Positions 17,383-28,597 are shown, counted from the first letter of the stretch. The stretch: DNA of 64,000 bases from Hyphomonas chukchiensis (GCF_000682695.1 NZ_AWFG01000085.1:1-64000), one strand, 5' to 3'. A program made the numbers and translations. Notes: generated by a model not told the origin, from the letters alone.

Positions 17383-17720
17383 GCGCATCAACCGATCTCG
17401 TTCGGCGCCAACTCGATGCCTACAATGCGCAGGACATTGAGGCCTTCATGGCGTTCTATACCGAGGACGCCGTTCTGTCGGGCCTCAATGGAGCCGTGAA
17501 CCAGGAAGGTCATGCTGCCATTCGCGCGCGTCACCTGGATCTGTTCGCCGAGTTTCCGGAGAACCGCGCGGATGTGGTCAACGAAATCGACCTCGGTTCC
17601 ATCGTGATGGTGCATGAGCGGGTCGAGCGCGCGCCGGGCGGTGACAATTTCGAAGTGGCCGCCATCTATACACTCCGCGACGGCAAGATCGCCCGCGTCG
17701 ACTTCGCGCGGGGCAGCTGA
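17379..17720 (+). CDS. NTF2/SnoaL-like (steroid isomerase-type) protein
   Basis: 113 residues, one NTF2-like cone-shaped domain. The N-terminal [27 protein letters not shown] is the typical opening helix of SnoaL/steroid-delta-isomerase-like proteins, and [20 protein letters not shown] the typical last two strands. Start is TTG 17379 overlapping the nuoD stop; no other start exists before the domain begins. Function is unknown: many such proteins are small enzymes or ligand binders. Its position between nuoD and the VOC gene in the complex I operon suggests co-expression, not necessarily a role in the complex. Confidence 0.8.
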   Translation: MSASTDLVRRQLDAYNAQDIEAFMAFYTEDAVLSGLNGAVNQEGHAAIRARHLDLFAEFPENRADVVNEIDLGSIVMVHERVERAPGGDNFEVAAIYTLRDGKIARVDFARGS

Positions 17721-17723
17721 TCC

Positions 17724-18176
17724 ATGGGGGCATTTCCGGAACAGCGCGTATCGATCATTACCATCGGGGTCAGTGACCTCGCTGGCATGATCAGTTTTTA
17801 CACGGATGTTCTGGGTTTTGAGGACCGTGGCGTCAAAGGTGAAATCGCATTCTGCAATGCAGGCGGAATGGTGATTGGCCTTTGGGACAAGTCGAAGCTG
17901 GCTGATGACGCCGGAATGCCATTAGGCAACAGCGAGGGCTTCAAGGGTTTCGCGCTCGCCTTCAATGCGCGCTCGGCCGAAGAGGTTGACGAGATTTTCG
18001 GTCGGCTGGAGCGTGCGGATACGCACATTTCCAAGCCGCCGCACAAGACATACTGGGGCGGATATTCCGGCTACTTTGCAGACCCCGAGGGGAATGCCTG
18101 GGAAGTGGCGCACAATCCGTTCTGGCCAATTGACGAAGCGGGGCATGTGACTGTTCCGCTTGCGAAGGAGCAGTAG
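17724..18176 (+). CDS. VOC/glyoxalase-superfamily protein
   Basis: 150 residues, a VOC (vicinal oxygen chelate) fold of two beta-alpha-beta-beta-beta units. Unit one begins VSIITIGVSDLAGMISFYTDVLGF, and unit two ends GYFADPEGNAWEVAHNPFW with the usual metal-ligand Glu region. Glyoxalases, dioxygenases and resistance proteins share this fold, so the substrate is open. It starts three bases after the NTF2-like gene and its TAG touches the nuoE ATG, so it is inside the nuo transcript. Confidence 0.87.
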   Translation: MGAFPEQRVSIITIGVSDLAGMISFYTDVLGFEDRGVKGEIAFCNAGGMVIGLWDKSKLADDAGMPLGNSEGFKGFALAFNARSAEEVDEIFGRLERADTHISKPPHKTYWGGYSGYFADPEGNAWEVAHNPFWPIDEAGHVTVPLAKEQ

Positions 18177-18965
18177 ATGGCATTGCGCCGGTTCGACATC
18201 GAGGCAGGCGGCGACAGCTTCGCCTTCAAGCCTGAAACAGAAGACAAGATCGCCTTCTGGCGCGCCAAGTATCCGGCGGACCGCCAGCGCTCGGCTGTCA
18301 TCCCGCTGCTCTGGCTGGCGCAGAAAGACAATAATGGCTGGCTGTCCGAGCCTGCCATGCGCGAAGTCGCTGACCGTCTCGAGATGCCGTATATCCGCGT
18401 CTACGAAGTCGCGACCTTCTATACGATGTTCCGTATGCAGCCGGTGGGCAAGTTCCATATTCAGCTCTGCGGCACGACGCCCTGCATGCTGCGCGGCTCG
18501 GAATCGCTCCGCGACGTGTGCAAGAAGGAAATCGGCCCGGCGATGTATGTCACCGACGACAAGCGTCTCTCATGGGAAGAAGTCGAATGCCTCGGTGCCT
18601 GCGTGAACGCGCCCATGGCGCAGATCAATGACGACTATTTCGAAGACCTGACGGCTGACAGTTTCAGCAAGATCCTCTCCAAACTCAAAAATGGCGCTGA
18701 AGTGCAACCGGGCCCGCAGATTGACCGGATCAATAGCGGCCCTGAAGGCGGCACGACCGTGCTGACCGAACCGCACCTGTTTGATGGTTCGCGCAACGAG
18801 GTTTCTGTTCTTCCGAACCTGCCAGCCGCTGAACCTGCAGCGGATGCCGAAGGTTCCAAGGCGCTGCCGAAAGAGGACGCGCCGACCAATACGAAACGTG
18901 AAACACCAGAGGTAAAGCCGGGTACAAAAACGACCCTGCTGCCCAAGAAGGGTGATGAGGACTAG
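18177..18965 (+). CDS. nuoE: NADH-quinone oxidoreductase subunit E with long C-terminal tail
   Basis: 262 residues. The first ~165 are the thioredoxin-like 24-kDa subunit holding the [2Fe-2S] cluster N1a: ligands in LCGTTPCMLRG and ECLGACVNAPM. It belongs to the NADH-input module with NuoF and NuoG. The remaining ~95 residues are low-complexity, rich in Ala, Pro, Glu, Lys and Thr (for example LPAAEPAADAEGSKALP), and end in KKGDED. The E. coli subunit is about 166 residues. Tails of this kind occur in other alphaproteobacterial NuoE proteins; their job is not settled. GGAG precedes the start. Confidence 0.96.
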   Translation: MALRRFDIEAGGDSFAFKPETEDKIAFWRAKYPADRQRSAVIPLLWLAQKDNNGWLSEPAMREVADRLEMPYIRVYEVATFYTMFRMQPVGKFHIQLCGTTPCMLRGSESLRDVCKKEIGPAMYVTDDKRLSWEEVECLGACVNAPMAQINDDYFEDLTADSFSKILSKLKNGAEVQPGPQIDRINSGPEGGTTVLTEPHLFDGSRNEVSVLPNLPAAEPAADAEGSKALPKEDAPTNTKRETPEVKPGTKTTLLPKKGDED

Positions 18966-18968
18966 GAC

Positions 18969-20273
18969 ATGTTGCTCGACAAGGACCGCATCTTCACCAA
19001 TCTCTACGGGCTCCATTCACCGAGCCTCGAGGCCGCGAAAAAGCGCGGCGCATGGCACCTCACGCGCGAAATGCTCGCCATGGGACCAGACTGGATCTGC
19101 GACCAGATCAAGGCCAGTGGCCTGCGCGGCCGGGGCGGCGCTGGCTTCCCTACGGGCCTGAAATGGACCTTCATGCCGAAGGAAGTGCGCGAACGTCCGC
19201 ATTACCTGGTCGTAAATGGCGATGAATCCGAGCCGGGCACGTGCAAGGACCGCGAAATCATGCGGCACGACCCGCATCTTTTCATCGAGGGCTGCATGGT
19301 GGCCAGCCGCGCGATGCGCGCCCACAAATGCTACGTCTACCTGCGCGGCGAATACATTGCCGAGCGCCATGCCATGGAACTTGCGATCAAGGAGGCCTAC
19401 GAGGCCAAGCTGATCGGCCAGGACAATGACAATGGCTGGGACTTTGACATCTATGTCCACCATGGCGCAGGCGCCTATATCTGCGGCGAAGAAACCGCAC
19501 TGCTCGAAAGCCTCGAAGGCAAGAAGGGCCAGCCACGCATGAAGCCGCCATTCCCGGCCAATGCGGGGCTCTATGGCTGCCCGACGACTGTAAACAATGT
19601 GGAATCCATCGCTGTGGCGCCGACCATCCTGCGTCGCGGTGCCGAATGGTTTGCGGGCTTTGGCCGCCCGAACAATTCCGGCACGAAACTCTTCTGCATC
19701 TCCGGCCACGTGAACAAGCCGTGCAACGTGGAAGAAGAGATGTCGATCACGTTCCGCGACCTCATCGACACCCATTGCGGCGGTATCCGTGGCGGCTGGG
19801 ACAATCTGAAAGCGGTCATCCCGGGCGGTTCGTCCGTTCCCATGGTGCCCGCCGAGCAGATCATGGACGCCTATATGGACTTTGACACGCTCCGCGACCT
19901 GAAATCGGGTCTCGGTACAGCGGCTGTCATCGTGATGGACAAGGACACCGACCTGATCAAGGCGATTGCGCGCCTCGCTTACTTCTACAAGCACGAATCC
20001 TGCGGCCAGTGCACGCCGTGCCGTGAAGGTACCGGCTGGATGTGGCGCGTCATGGAACGCATGGTCAAAGGCGAAGCCGAGCATGACGAAATCGACACGC
20101 TGCTCGATGTCACCAAACAGGTCGAAGGCCATACGATCTGTGCGCTCGGCGACGCAGCGGCCTGGCCAATCCAGGGCCTGATCCGCCATTTCCGGCCTGA
20201 AATCGAAGACCGCATCAACCAGTATCGTCTGCCTCGCGCCATGGTGCAGGGCGCGGTCATCGCGGCGGAGTAG
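18969..20273 (+). CDS. nuoF: NADH-quinone oxidoreductase subunit F
   Basis: 434 residues, the 51-kDa flavoprotein that oxidises [20 protein letters not shown] is the FMN/NADH glycine-rich loop, and [19 protein letters not shown] binds [19 protein letters not shown] plus a later Cys ([11 protein letters not shown]) ligate [4Fe-4S] cluster N3. It starts three bases after nuoE and is followed six bases later by nuoG. Confidence 0.98.
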   Translation: MLLDKDRIFTNLYGLHSPSLEAAKKRGAWHLTREMLAMGPDWICDQIKASGLRGRGGAGFPTGLKWTFMPKEVRERPHYLVVNGDESEPGTCKDREIMRHDPHLFIEGCMVASRAMRAHKCYVYLRGEYIAERHAMELAIKEAYEAKLIGQDNDNGWDFDIYVHHGAGAYICGEETALLESLEGKKGQPRMKPPFPANAGLYGCPTTVNNVESIAVAPTILRRGAEWFAGFGRPNNSGTKLFCISGHVNKPCNVEEEMSITFRDLIDTHCGGIRGGWDNLKAVIPGGSSVPMVPAEQIMDAYMDFDTLRDLKSGLGTAAVIVMDKDTDLIKAIARLAYFYKHESCGQCTPCREGTGWMWRVMERMVKGEAEHDEIDTLLDVTKQVEGHTICALGDAAAWPIQGLIRHFRPEIEDRINQYRLPRAMVQGAVIAAE

Positions 20274-20279
20274 GAAAAC

Positions 20280-22379
20280 ATGTCCGACACGTTCAAACTC
20301 AATATCGATGGCCAGGACATCGAGGTCCCCAAGCACTACACGCTGATGCAGGCGTGTGAGGAAGCGGGCGCCGAGATTCCGCGCTTCTGCTACCACGAGC
20401 GCCTGTCTGTCGCCGGCAACTGCCGCATGTGCCTCGTCGAGTGGGAAGGCGCGCCCAAGCCGATTGCCTCTTGCGCGCAGACCGTTGGCGACATGCGCCC
20501 GAACCGCGATGGTTCGGCGCCGAACGTGCGCACCAAGGGCGACTATGTCCAGAAGGCCCGCAATGGCGTGATGGAATTCCTGCTGATCAACCACCCGCTC
20601 GATTGCCCGATCTGCGACCAGGGCGGCGAGTGCGACCTGCAGGACCAGGCCATGGCCTATGGCCGTGGCGGCAGCCGCTATGAAGAGAACAAGCGCGCCG
20701 TCGACGACAAATATATGGGGCCATTGGTCAAGACGATCATGACGCGCTGCATCCAGTGCACGCGCTGCGTCCGCTTCGTCGCGGAAGTCGCTGGCGTTGA
20801 AGAGATCGGCATGATCTCGCGCGGCGAGAATGCCGAGATCACGACCTATCTCGAAAAGTCACTGACATCGGAACTGTCGGGCAACGTGATCGACCTCTGC
20901 CCGGTCGGCGCGCTGACCTCCAAGCCATACGCTTTCAACGCGCGCCCATGGGAATTGCGCAAGACGTCGTCCATCGACGTCATGGATGCGATGGGTGCGG
21001 CTATCCGCGTTGATGCCAAAGGCGATGGCGTGATGCGCATCCTGCCTGAAACCAATGAAGAAGTGAACGAAGAGTGGATTTCCGATAAATCCCGCTTCGT
21101 TTGGGATGGCCTTGCCCGCCAGCGTCTCGACACCCCTTATGTCCGCGTGAACGGCAAGCTCGTGCCGACAACCTGGGGTGAAGCTTTCGAAGCCGCCAAG
21201 GCCGCTCTCGCAGCGCCTGCCGATAAGATCGGTGTGGTCGCAGGCGACCTGATCGAAGTCGAACAAGCCAAGGCCGCGCTGGACCTGTTCCGCGCGATGG
21301 GTGTCCAGAATACTGACTGCCGCCCCGCTGGCGCGGCTTACGGCACAGACGGTGTGCGTGAGCGCTACATCCTCAACCCGACGCTTATGGGCGTGGAAGA
21401 GGCCGATGCGCTGCTGTTGATCGGCACCAATCCCCGTGTTGAGGCCGCCGTATGGAACGCCCGTATCCGCAAGTCCTGGCTTTGGGGCGAGTTGAAGGTT
21501 GGCGTGATCGGCGAGGCTGTCGACCTGACTTATGACTATGACCATCTCGGCACCGGCGGCGATGCGCTCGCAAATGTCGCCAGCAGCGACTTCTTCAAAG
21601 TGCTCAAGGACGCCAAACGGCCCATGGTTGTCGTCGGCGAGGGCGCTCTTTGCCGCGCAGACGGCCAGGCTGTTCTGGATGCCGCGCTGAAGCTCGCGCA
21701 GGACGTTGGCGCCGTGGCGGATGACTGGGCCGGTTTCGGCGTGCTGCACAATGCGGCTGGCCGTGTTGGTGCGCTCGATGTCGGTTTCGTGCCGGGTGAG
21801 GGCGGAAAGGCCACTGCGGAAATTCTCGGCGGCGGCATGGAGACTGTTGTCCTGCTCGGCGCAGACGAAGTCGACCTCTCGGCTCTGGGCAGCGCGAAAG
21901 TCATTTATGTTGGCTCGCATGGCGACGCCGGCGCATCGCGCGCTGATATCATCCTGCCTTGCGCGACCTATACCGAAATGGACGCCACCTACGCCAATAC
22001 TGAAGGCCGCATTCAGATGACGACCCGCGCAGTCCAGCCGAAAGGCGAGGCCCGCGAGGGCTGGGCAATCTTCCGCGCCCTGTCTCAGGTTGTCGGCAAG
22101 ACGCTGCCCTATGACACGGCGGCTGCGCTGCGCGCTGGCCTGCGTGGCCCTGAAGGCGAAAACACGGTCTTCTCCGGCCTGGGATTTGCCCCGGGCGCCA
22201 GTGGCGCTTCAGCGCTCCAGACCGCTGTCACAGGTTCTGCAGGCACTATCTCCGCAGATGCTTTCTCAACGCCAATTGATGATTTCTATCTGACAAACCC
22301 GATCGCAAGAGCGTCGAAGACCATGGCCGAGTGTTCATCGCTCAGCACGGCTCTGGACACTCCGGTAGCAGCGGAGTAG
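20280..22379 (+). CDS. nuoG: NADH-quinone oxidoreductase subunit G
   Basis: 699 residues, the 75-kDa subunit carrying several Fe-S clusters. N1b ligands lie in IPRFCYHERLSVAGNCRMC. The N5 motif with its His ligand is NHPLDCPICDQGGECDLQDQ, and N4 ligands include RCIQCTRCVRF and the later DLCPVGAL. The C-terminal two thirds is the molybdopterin-oxidoreductase-like domain without cofactor. Length agrees with other alphaproteobacterial NuoG. Confidence 0.98.
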   Translation: MSDTFKLNIDGQDIEVPKHYTLMQACEEAGAEIPRFCYHERLSVAGNCRMCLVEWEGAPKPIASCAQTVGDMRPNRDGSAPNVRTKGDYVQKARNGVMEFLLINHPLDCPICDQGGECDLQDQAMAYGRGGSRYEENKRAVDDKYMGPLVKTIMTRCIQCTRCVRFVAEVAGVEEIGMISRGENAEITTYLEKSLTSELSGNVIDLCPVGALTSKPYAFNARPWELRKTSSIDVMDAMGAAIRVDAKGDGVMRILPETNEEVNEEWISDKSRFVWDGLARQRLDTPYVRVNGKLVPTTWGEAFEAAKAALAAPADKIGVVAGDLIEVEQAKAALDLFRAMGVQNTDCRPAGAAYGTDGVRERYILNPTLMGVEEADALLLIGTNPRVEAAVWNARIRKSWLWGELKVGVIGEAVDLTYDYDHLGTGGDALANVASSDFFKVLKDAKRPMVVVGEGALCRADGQAVLDAALKLAQDVGAVADDWAGFGVLHNAAGRVGALDVGFVPGEGGKATAEILGGGMETVVLLGADEVDLSALGSAKVIYVGSHGDAGASRADIILPCATYTEMDATYANTEGRIQMTTRAVQPKGEAREGWAIFRALSQVVGKTLPYDTAAALRAGLRGPEGENTVFSGLGFAPGASGASALQTAVTGSAGTISADAFSTPIDDFYLTNPIARASKTMAECSSLSTALDTPVAAE

Positions 22380-22388
22380 GGCGGCGGC

Positions 22389-23480
22389 ATGAGCAATCTC
22401 ATCGAGTCTTTTGGCGATTTCACGGGCTTCTGGATGGTGCTTGGCCAGATTGCCTTGTTCACGCTTGTCCTGCTGATTTCGATCGCCTTCCTGCTCCTGC
22501 TCGATCGCAAGATCTGGGCTGGCGTGATGATGCGCAAAGGCCCGAACGTGGTCGGGCCGTTTGGCCTGTTCCAGTCCTTCGCGGACTTCGGCAAGTTCCT
22601 GCTCAAGGAAATCGTCATTCCGGCAGGCGCCAACAAGACCGTGTTCATCCTCGCGCCGATCCTGACGTGTACGCTGTCTTTCGTTGCCTGGGCCGCGATT
22701 CCGGTCGCGCCGGGTACGACATCCGGCACAAGCTGGGTCGTGTCGAACCTGAACGTGGGCGTGCTTTACCTCTTCGCGATCAGCTCGCTGGGTGTCTATG
22801 GCATCATCATGGGTGGCTGGGCCTCGAACTCGAAATATCCTTTCCTCGGCGCCCTGCGTTCGGCTGCCCAAATGGTCTCTTATGAAGTGTCCATCGGCTT
22901 CATCATCGTTACGGTAATCTTGCTGACCGGGTCCATGAACTTGAGCGCAATTGTCGAGAACCAGTCGGGCGGGTTCTGGAACTGGCATATCTTCAGCCTT
23001 CAGTATTTTCCGATGATTTTCGTCATGTTCCCGATGTTCGTGATGTTCTTCATCTCGGCGCTGGCAGAAACGAACCGCCCGCCATTTGACCTTCCCGAAG
23101 CGGAATCCGAACTCGTGGCCGGCTATCAGGTCGAGTACGGCTCCACGCCCTACCTCCTCTTCATGCTGGGCGAGTATCTTAACATCGTCCTCATGTGCGC
23201 CATGATGACAATCCTGTTCCTGGGCGGCTGGCATGGCCCGTTCGACCTTGGCGACGTGGTGAAAGACTGGCCGCCGCTGCTGCTCAGCCTGTCCGGCCTG
23301 TTCTGGTTCATGCTGAAGATCCTGTTCTTCTTCTTCTTGTTCGCCATGGTGAAGGCCATCGTGCCCCGCTATCGCTATGACCAGCTGATGCGTCTCGGCT
23401 GGAAGATTTTCCTCCCGACATCCCTTGCTGCCGTCCTGATCGTCGCTGGCTATGTCGCTTATACCGGAGTGCAGTCATGA
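22389..23480 (+). CDS. nuoH: NADH-quinone oxidoreductase subunit H
   Basis: 363 residues, multi-spanning membrane subunit linking the quinone cavity with the proton channels. [22 protein letters not shown] is the conserved quinone-channel loop, and [27 protein letters not shown] the acidic loop typical of the family. Its TGA overlaps the nuoI start as ATGA. Confidence 0.98.
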   Translation: MSNLIESFGDFTGFWMVLGQIALFTLVLLISIAFLLLLDRKIWAGVMMRKGPNVVGPFGLFQSFADFGKFLLKEIVIPAGANKTVFILAPILTCTLSFVAWAAIPVAPGTTSGTSWVVSNLNVGVLYLFAISSLGVYGIIMGGWASNSKYPFLGALRSAAQMVSYEVSIGFIIVTVILLTGSMNLSAIVENQSGGFWNWHIFSLQYFPMIFVMFPMFVMFFISALAETNRPPFDLPEAESELVAGYQVEYGSTPYLLFMLGEYLNIVLMCAMMTILFLGGWHGPFDLGDVVKDWPPLLLSLSGLFWFMLKILFFFFLFAMVKAIVPRYRYDQLMRLGWKIFLPTSLAAVLIVAGYVAYTGVQS

Positions 23481-23962
23481 GCATCGCGCAGACCATCCGC
23501 GGCGCATTGCTGACCGATTTCCTCGGCGCCTTCTGGTCAGCCACGCTGGAAATGTTCCGCCGCAAGGCAACCGTGAACTATCCGTTCGAGAAAAACCCGC
23601 TCAGCCCGCGCTTCCGTGGCGAACACGCGCTGCGTCGCTATCCAAGCGGCGAAGAGCGCTGCATCGCATGCAAGCTTTGCGAAGCCGTTTGCCCGGCGCA
23701 GGCGATCACAATCGAGGCGGAACCGCGGGCTGACGGCGCGCGTCGCACAACCCGCTACGATATCGACATGGTGAAATGCATCTATTGCGGCTTCTGTCAG
23801 GAAGCCTGTCCGGTGGATGCCATCGTCGAAGGGCCGAACTTTGAATTTGCGACGGAAACGCGTGAAGAGCTGTTCTATGACAAGGATCGCCTGCTTGCGA
23901 ACGGCGACCGTTGGGAGCGCCTGCTCGCGAAAAACCTGGAGCTGGACGCGCCTTACCGATAG
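23477..23962 (+). CDS. nuoI: NADH-quinone oxidoreductase subunit I
   Basis: 161 residues with two ferredoxin-type [4Fe-4S] motifs, [16 protein letters not shown] and [16 protein letters not shown], which hold clusters N6a and N6b on the way to N2. The N-terminal amphipathic helix ([19 protein letters not shown]) lies at the membrane. A 69-base gap without visible features separates it from nuoJ. Confidence 0.98.
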   Translation: MSIAQTIRGALLTDFLGAFWSATLEMFRRKATVNYPFEKNPLSPRFRGEHALRRYPSGEERCIACKLCEAVCPAQAITIEAEPRADGARRTTRYDIDMVKCIYCGFCQEACPVDAIVEGPNFEFATETREELFYDKDRLLANGDRWERLLAKNLELDAPYR

Positions 23963-24031
23963 GGCGCGCCTGCAGAATGACTGAACCGGAGCGGCAGGGC
24001 AGAGGCCTCGCTGTTTCACCAAATAGGGGCT

Positions 24032-24634
24032 TTGAGGGCTTTGGCAGTTTACGCTTTCTGGATTCTGGCCACGATTGTGGTCTTGTCCGCCGTGATGGTG
24101 ATCGCGGCGCGCAACCCCGTGCACTCCGTTCTCTTCCTGATCCTGGCCTTCTTCACCTCGGCAGGCCTGCTCGTGCTCATCGGCGCTGAATTCCTCGCGA
24201 TGCTGCTCGTCGTCGTCTATGTCGGCGCGGTCGCCGTTCTCTTCCTGTTTGTCGTCATGATGCTGGACGTGGATTTCGTTGAACTGAAGCAGGGCTTCCT
24301 CAGCTATCTGCCGTTTGGCTTGCTGGTGGGCGCTGTCTTTCTTGCGGAAATCGTGATGGCCTCGTTTGCCGGCCTCGAAAACCATGTCGGCAACTTCGAT
24401 GCGTCGCCGGGCGCGGAAACCAATGCCGAGGCCATCGGCCAAGTCATGTACACGCAATATATGCTGCTGTTCCAGCTCGCGGGAATCGTGCTTCTCGTCG
24501 CCATGATCGGCGCCATCGTGCTGACGCTTCGTCACCGTCCAGGCGTGAAACGTCAAAGCATCGCTCACCAGACATCACGGCGCCGTTCAGACGCCTTCGA
24601 ATTGAAAGACCCGAGCTCCGGGCAGGGGATCTGA
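24032..24634 (+). CDS. nuoJ: NADH-quinone oxidoreductase subunit J
   Basis: 200 residues, hydrophobic membrane-arm subunit. [20 protein letters not shown] and [20 protein letters not shown] are helices 1 and 2-3, and [20 protein letters not shown] the conserved third helix with the pi-bulge region. No ATG is available at the N-terminus: TTG 24032 (used here) or TTG 24041 is the start, with AGGGG at 24025-24029. The C-terminal tail after residue 170 is polar and variable. Confidence 0.93.
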   Translation: MRALAVYAFWILATIVVLSAVMVIAARNPVHSVLFLILAFFTSAGLLVLIGAEFLAMLLVVVYVGAVAVLFLFVVMMLDVDFVELKQGFLSYLPFGLLVGAVFLAEIVMASFAGLENHVGNFDASPGAETNAEAIGQVMYTQYMLLFQLAGIVLLVAMIGAIVLTLRHRPGVKRQSIAHQTSRRRSDAFELKDPSSGQGI

Positions 24635-24638
24635 TATC

Positions 24639-24947
24639 ATGGACCTTGGACTTTCGCACTTTCTCGCCGTCTCGGCGGCCCTGTTCACGATCGGTGTCGT
24701 CGGCATCTTCGTGAACCGGAAGAACATCATCGTCATTCTCATGGCGATCGAACTGATCCTTCTGTCGGTGAACATCAACATGATCGCCTTCTCGGTGTTC
24801 AATGGGGACATCACCGGGCAGATTTTCGCCATGCTTGTCCTGACCGTCGCCGCTGCAGAAGCGGCCGTCGGCCTCGCCATCCTCGTCGTGTATTTCCGCA
24901 ATCGCGGCGATATCGCGGTCGAGAATGTTGACCTGATGAAAGGGTAA
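24639..24947 (+). CDS. nuoK: NADH-quinone oxidoreductase subunit K
   Basis: 102 residues with three transmembrane helices, standard for Nuo[22 protein letters not shown] contains the essential membrane Glu in helix 2, and [21 protein letters not shown] the second Glu in helix 3, both parts of the proton path. It lies four bases after nuoJ and six before nuoL. Confidence 0.97.
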   Translation: MDLGLSHFLAVSAALFTIGVVGIFVNRKNIIVILMAIELILLSVNINMIAFSVFNGDITGQIFAMLVLTVAAAEAAVGLAILVVYFRNRGDIAVENVDLMKG

Positions 24948-24953
24948 CGGACA

Positions 24954-27098
24954 ATGCTGCCGGACTTCCTCATCCTCTTCATTGTCCTTGCGCCGGGTAT
25001 CGTGGCGCTGTCGGGTCTGATCCATAAGCAGATCGGCGACGCGCCTGTCATGATCCTGACGACGGGCACGGTCCTGCTGGCGGGTGCGCTGTCGCTGTAC
25101 CAGCTGTTTGCCTATGCCGCCGGCATTCATGGCGCTGAAGGCCATGCCGAGGAAGTCGGCCATGCGGTCGAGGCCGTCGCCACGAATGGCGCACATATCA
25201 TCACCCTGATGCCCTGGATCGATGTCGGCGCATTCCACGCAAACTGGGCGATCCGGATCGACACGCTGTCCATCGTGATGATGGCTGTCATCACGGGCGT
25301 CTCCGGCCTCGTGCACCTCTATTCCTGGGGCTATATGAGCGAAGACCCGCATCGCTCGCGCTTCTTCGCCTATCTTTCGCTGTTCACGTTCGCGATGCTG
25401 TCGCTGGTCGTGGCGGACAATTTCATCCAGCTCTTCTTCGGCTGGGAAGGCGTGGGCCTCGCCTCGTACCTGCTCATCGGTTTCTGGTACACGAAGAAGG
25501 CGCCGAACGACGCCTCCATCAAGGCTTTCGTGACCAACCGCGTGGGCGACTTCGGCCTCGCACTGGGCATCATGGCCGTGTTCTTCGTCTTCGGTTCGGT
25601 CGAGTTTGAGCCGGTCCTCACTGCGATCCGCGAAAATGCGGTCGTGACGCCGCTCGCCTTTGCCAGCGCTGCGCCGGCGCAGGAGCTGGCGATCGACTTC
25701 CTTGGTCAGCATGTCTACGCGCTCGAGCTGATCGGTATTCTCCTCTTCATCGGCGCAATGGGCAAATCTGCGCAGTTCTTCCTGCACGTCTGGCTGCCGG
25801 ACGCCATGGAAGGCCCGACGCCGGTGTCCGCCCTTATCCACGCAGCCACGATGGTGACGGCAGGCGTCTATCTCGTCTGCCTCATGTCGCCGCTCTATGA
25901 GCACACCCTTTATGCCGCCGGCATGATCACGATCATTGGTGCCGTGACCTGTCTCTATGCGGCAACCGTCGGCATGGCGCAGAACGACATCAAGCGCGTC
26001 ATCGCCTATTCGACCTGTTCGCAGCTCGGTTACATGTTCTTCGCAGCCGGGGTTGGCGCCTATGAAGCGGCCATGTTCCACCTCTTCACGCACGCCTTCT
26101 TCAAGGCGCTCCTTTTCCTCGGGGCCGGTTCGGTCATCCACGGCATGCACCACGAGCAGGACATGCGCCGCATGGGCGGTCTCGCGAAATACATGCCGCT
26201 GACCTATGCGGCCATGATGATCGGCACGATTGCCATCATCGGCCTCGGCATTCCGCATACGCTGATCGGTTTCTCCGGCTTCTTCTCGAAGGATGCCATC
26301 CTGGAGAGCGCCTTCGCGGCCGGCGAGCATCAGGTCATGTTCGGCCAGGTGGCTTTCTGGTTCGGTATTATCGCTGCGTTGCTGACCAGCTTCTATTCCT
26401 GGCGCCTCATCTACATGACGTTCCATGGCCCGATGGCCTCTGCGGAACACCATGATGATCACGCAGATCACGCGCATGCTGCCGCCGACGATCACGGCCA
26501 TGACCACGCACATGCCGATCATGCCCATGAGCCACACGAGAGCCCTGCCATCATGCTGGTGCCGCTTGGCGTGCTAAGCCTTGGTGCCATGTTCGCGGGC
26601 TTCTATTTCCACGACTGGTTTGTCGGGGACGCGGAGAGCGCGTTCTGGGGCAGCTCGATCTATTCGGCGGTCGACAACCATGTCCTGCATGACCGCCATA
26701 GCGTCCCTGAATGGGTGATCCTGGCGCCACTGGTCGTAACAGTCGCGGGCTTCCTGATCGCCACATTCACCTACTTCTTCAATCGCGGCTTCGGCAAACG
26801 TATCGCCGACAGCGGTGGCCCGCTCCATTCCCTGTTTGCGAACAAGTGGTACTTCGACGAGATTTACAACGCGACGCTCATCAAGGGCTCTGCCATGCTC
26901 GGCAACCTGTTCTGGAAGGCCGACAAGAAAGTCATCGACCGTCTCGGGCCCGATGGCGTCACATCCCTTACCCGCTGGAGTGCGCGCCGCCTGTCGGCCA
27001 TGCACACCGGCTACCTGTATCATTACGCCTTCGTGATCATCGGTGCGGCGCTCGTCTTTGGCGCTGTGATGTGGTTGCGGGCTGGAGGAGCTAACTAA
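24954..27098 (+). CDS. nuoL: NADH-quinone oxidoreductase subunit L with His-rich loop
   Basis: 714 residues, antiporter-like proton-pumping subunit with the long lateral helix at the C-terminal end. [17 protein letters not shown] contains the key Glu, and [24 protein letters not shown] the conserved Lys/His channel motif region. Residues 499-528 are an acidic, His-rich stretch with 12 histidines in 30 positions, between two predicted membrane segments; it could bind metal or be a flexible loop. The stop overlaps the nuoM start (TAATG). Confidence 0.98.
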   Translation: MLPDFLILFIVLAPGIVALSGLIHKQIGDAPVMILTTGTVLLAGALSLYQLFAYAAGIHGAEGHAEEVGHAVEAVATNGAHIITLMPWIDVGAFHANWAIRIDTLSIVMMAVITGVSGLVHLYSWGYMSEDPHRSRFFAYLSLFTFAMLSLVVADNFIQLFFGWEGVGLASYLLIGFWYTKKAPNDASIKAFVTNRVGDFGLALGIMAVFFVFGSVEFEPVLTAIRENAVVTPLAFASAAPAQELAIDFLGQHVYALELIGILLFIGAMGKSAQFFLHVWLPDAMEGPTPVSALIHAATMVTAGVYLVCLMSPLYEHTLYAAGMITIIGAVTCLYAATVGMAQNDIKRVIAYSTCSQLGYMFFAAGVGAYEAAMFHLFTHAFFKALLFLGAGSVIHGMHHEQDMRRMGGLAKYMPLTYAAMMIGTIAIIGLGIPHTLIGFSGFFSKDAILESAFAAGEHQVMFGQVAFWFGIIAALLTSFYSWRLIYMTFHGPMASAEHHDDHADHAHAAADDHGHDHAHADHAHEPHESPAIMLVPLGVLSLGAMFAGFYFHDWFVGDAESAFWGSSIYSAVDNHVLHDRHSVPEWVILAPLVVTVAGFLIATFTYFFNRGFGKRIADSGGPLHSLFANKWYFDEIYNATLIKGSAMLGNLFWKADKKVIDRLGPDGVTSLTRWSARRLSAMHTGYLYHYAFVIIGAALVFGAVMWLRAGGAN

Positions 27099-28597
27099 TG
27101 GGCGGGTTCCCCATCCTTTCAGCAGTCGTTTTCCTGCCACTGATTGGCGCGCTCATCATCATGGGCGTGCGCACGGCTACGGCCGGCAGCTTCAGCAAGG
27201 AGGAAGCCGGTAAAGACAACCGCGCAGCCCTGCTTGCCGGCATGATCATCTCCGGTGCAACCTTCATTGCCTCGGTGGCAGCATTCCTGACATTCGATTC
27301 AAACGCATCCGGCTACCAGCTGGTCGAGCATTACGCATGGTATGGCGCGGTAACCTACAAGGTCGGTGTCGACGGCCTCTCGATGCCGCTGATCCTGCTG
27401 ACGACCTTCCTGACGCCGATCTGTCTTCTGGCAAGCTGGAACTCGATTCATACACGTGTCACGGAATACGTGGTCGCTTTCCTTATCCTCGAAACATTCA
27501 TGCTCGGCGTCTTCGCAGCATTGGATATCGTGCTCTTCTATATCTTCTTCGAGGCTGGCCTCATCCCGATGTTCCTGATCATCGGCATCTGGGGCGGCAA
27601 GGAAAAGATCTACGCGGCCTTCAAGTTCTTCCTCTACACACTGCTCGGCTCGCTCCTGATGCTGGTTGCTGTCGTCTACATGTTCCAGGCGGCTGGTTCG
27701 TCCGACATTGAAGTGTTGGAGAAATTTGCCTTCGCGCCTGAGGTGCAGACCTGGCTATGGCTCGCCTTTGCAGCATCCTTCGCGGTGAAACTGCCGATGT
27801 GGCCGGTGCATACCTGGCTGCCCGACGCCCACGTTCAGGCGCCGACGGCCGGTTCGGTCATCCTGGCGGGCGTACTCCTGAAAATGGGCGGCTATGGTTT
27901 CCTGCGGTTCTCGCTGCCGATGTTCCCGGATGCGAGCCACCTGTTCCAGCCTGCCATGTTTGCGCTGGCCGTCATCGCCATCGTCTACACCTCGCTCGTC
28001 GCGTGGCGCCAGACCGACATGAAGAAGCTGATCGCTTACTCATCTGTTGCGCACATGGGCTTTGTCACCCTCGGCATCTTCTCGTTCAACGAGGTCGGCG
28101 TACAGGGCGCGATCTTCCAGATGCTCAGCCACGGCCTGATCTCCGGCGCGCTCTTCCTGATCGTAGGCGTCGTCTACGACCGCATGCATACACGCGAAAT
28201 TGCGGCCTATGGCGGCCTCGTCAATCGCATGCCGGTTTACGCAACCCTGTTCATGCTCTTCACGATGGCAAACGTGGGCCTGCCAGGCACCAGCGGGTTC
28301 ATCGGTGAGATCCTGACCATGGTTGGCGGCTTCCAGGCCTCGACCTGGGCGGCTGCAGGCGCAGCCCTCGGCGTGATCTTCTCGGCAGTTTACATGCTGA
28401 CGCTCTACCGTCGCACCGTGTTCGGCGAGATCACCAATCCGAAACTCGAAGGCATCCGCGACATGAGCATGATCGAACTGGTCTGCATCGTGCCGCTGGC
28501 CTTGCTTACCTTGCTGTTTGGCGTCGCGCCGAACCTGATTTTCCACATTACTGAAGGGGCGACCAACCGCATTCTGTCCCTGATGGTCGGAGGCTGA
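27098..28597 (+). CDS. nuoM: NADH-quinone oxidoreductase subunit M
   Basis: 499 residues, second antiporter-like proton channel subunit. [18 protein letters not shown] holds the conserved membrane Glu, and [22 protein letters not shown] and [17 protein letters not shown] are the discontinuous-helix and Lys motifs. Length is normal. nuoN starts six bases downstream. Confidence 0.98.
   Translation: MGGFPILSAVVFLPLIGALIIMGVRTATAGSFSKEEAGKDNRAALLAGMIISGATFIASVAAFLTFDSNASGYQLVEHYAWYGAVTYKVGVDGLSMPLILLTTFLTPICLLASWNSIHTRVTEYVVAFLILETFMLGVFAALDIVLFYIFFEAGLIPMFLIIGIWGGKEKIYAAFKFFLYTLLGSLLMLVAVVYMFQAAGSSDIEVLEKFAFAPEVQTWLWLAFAASFAVKLPMWPVHTWLPDAHVQAPTAGSVILAGVLLKMGGYGFLRFSLPMFPDASHLFQPAMFALAVIAIVYTSLVAWRQTDMKKLIAYSSVAHMGFVTLGIFSFNEVGVQGAIFQMLSHGLISGALFLIVGVVYDRMHTREIAAYGGLVNRMPVYATLFMLFTMANVGLPGTSGFIGEILTMVGGFQASTWAAAGAALGVIFSAVYMLTLYRRTVFGEITNPKLEGIRDMSMIELVCIVPLALLTLLFGVAPNLIFHITEGATNRILSLMVGG

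Noticed and set aside
19017-20594. 525-codon minus-strand frame opposite nuoF and the start of nuoG
   Set aside because: It is antisense to strongly conserved genes, has no ribosome site or recognisable domain, and its composition is typical of a shadow frame.
24444-26537. 697-codon open frame on the minus strand opposite nuoK-nuoL
   Set aside because: Its translation is dominated by His, Asp, Arg and Glu without any domain, and it runs antisense to highly conserved complex I genes. It is a by-product of GC-rich codon use.
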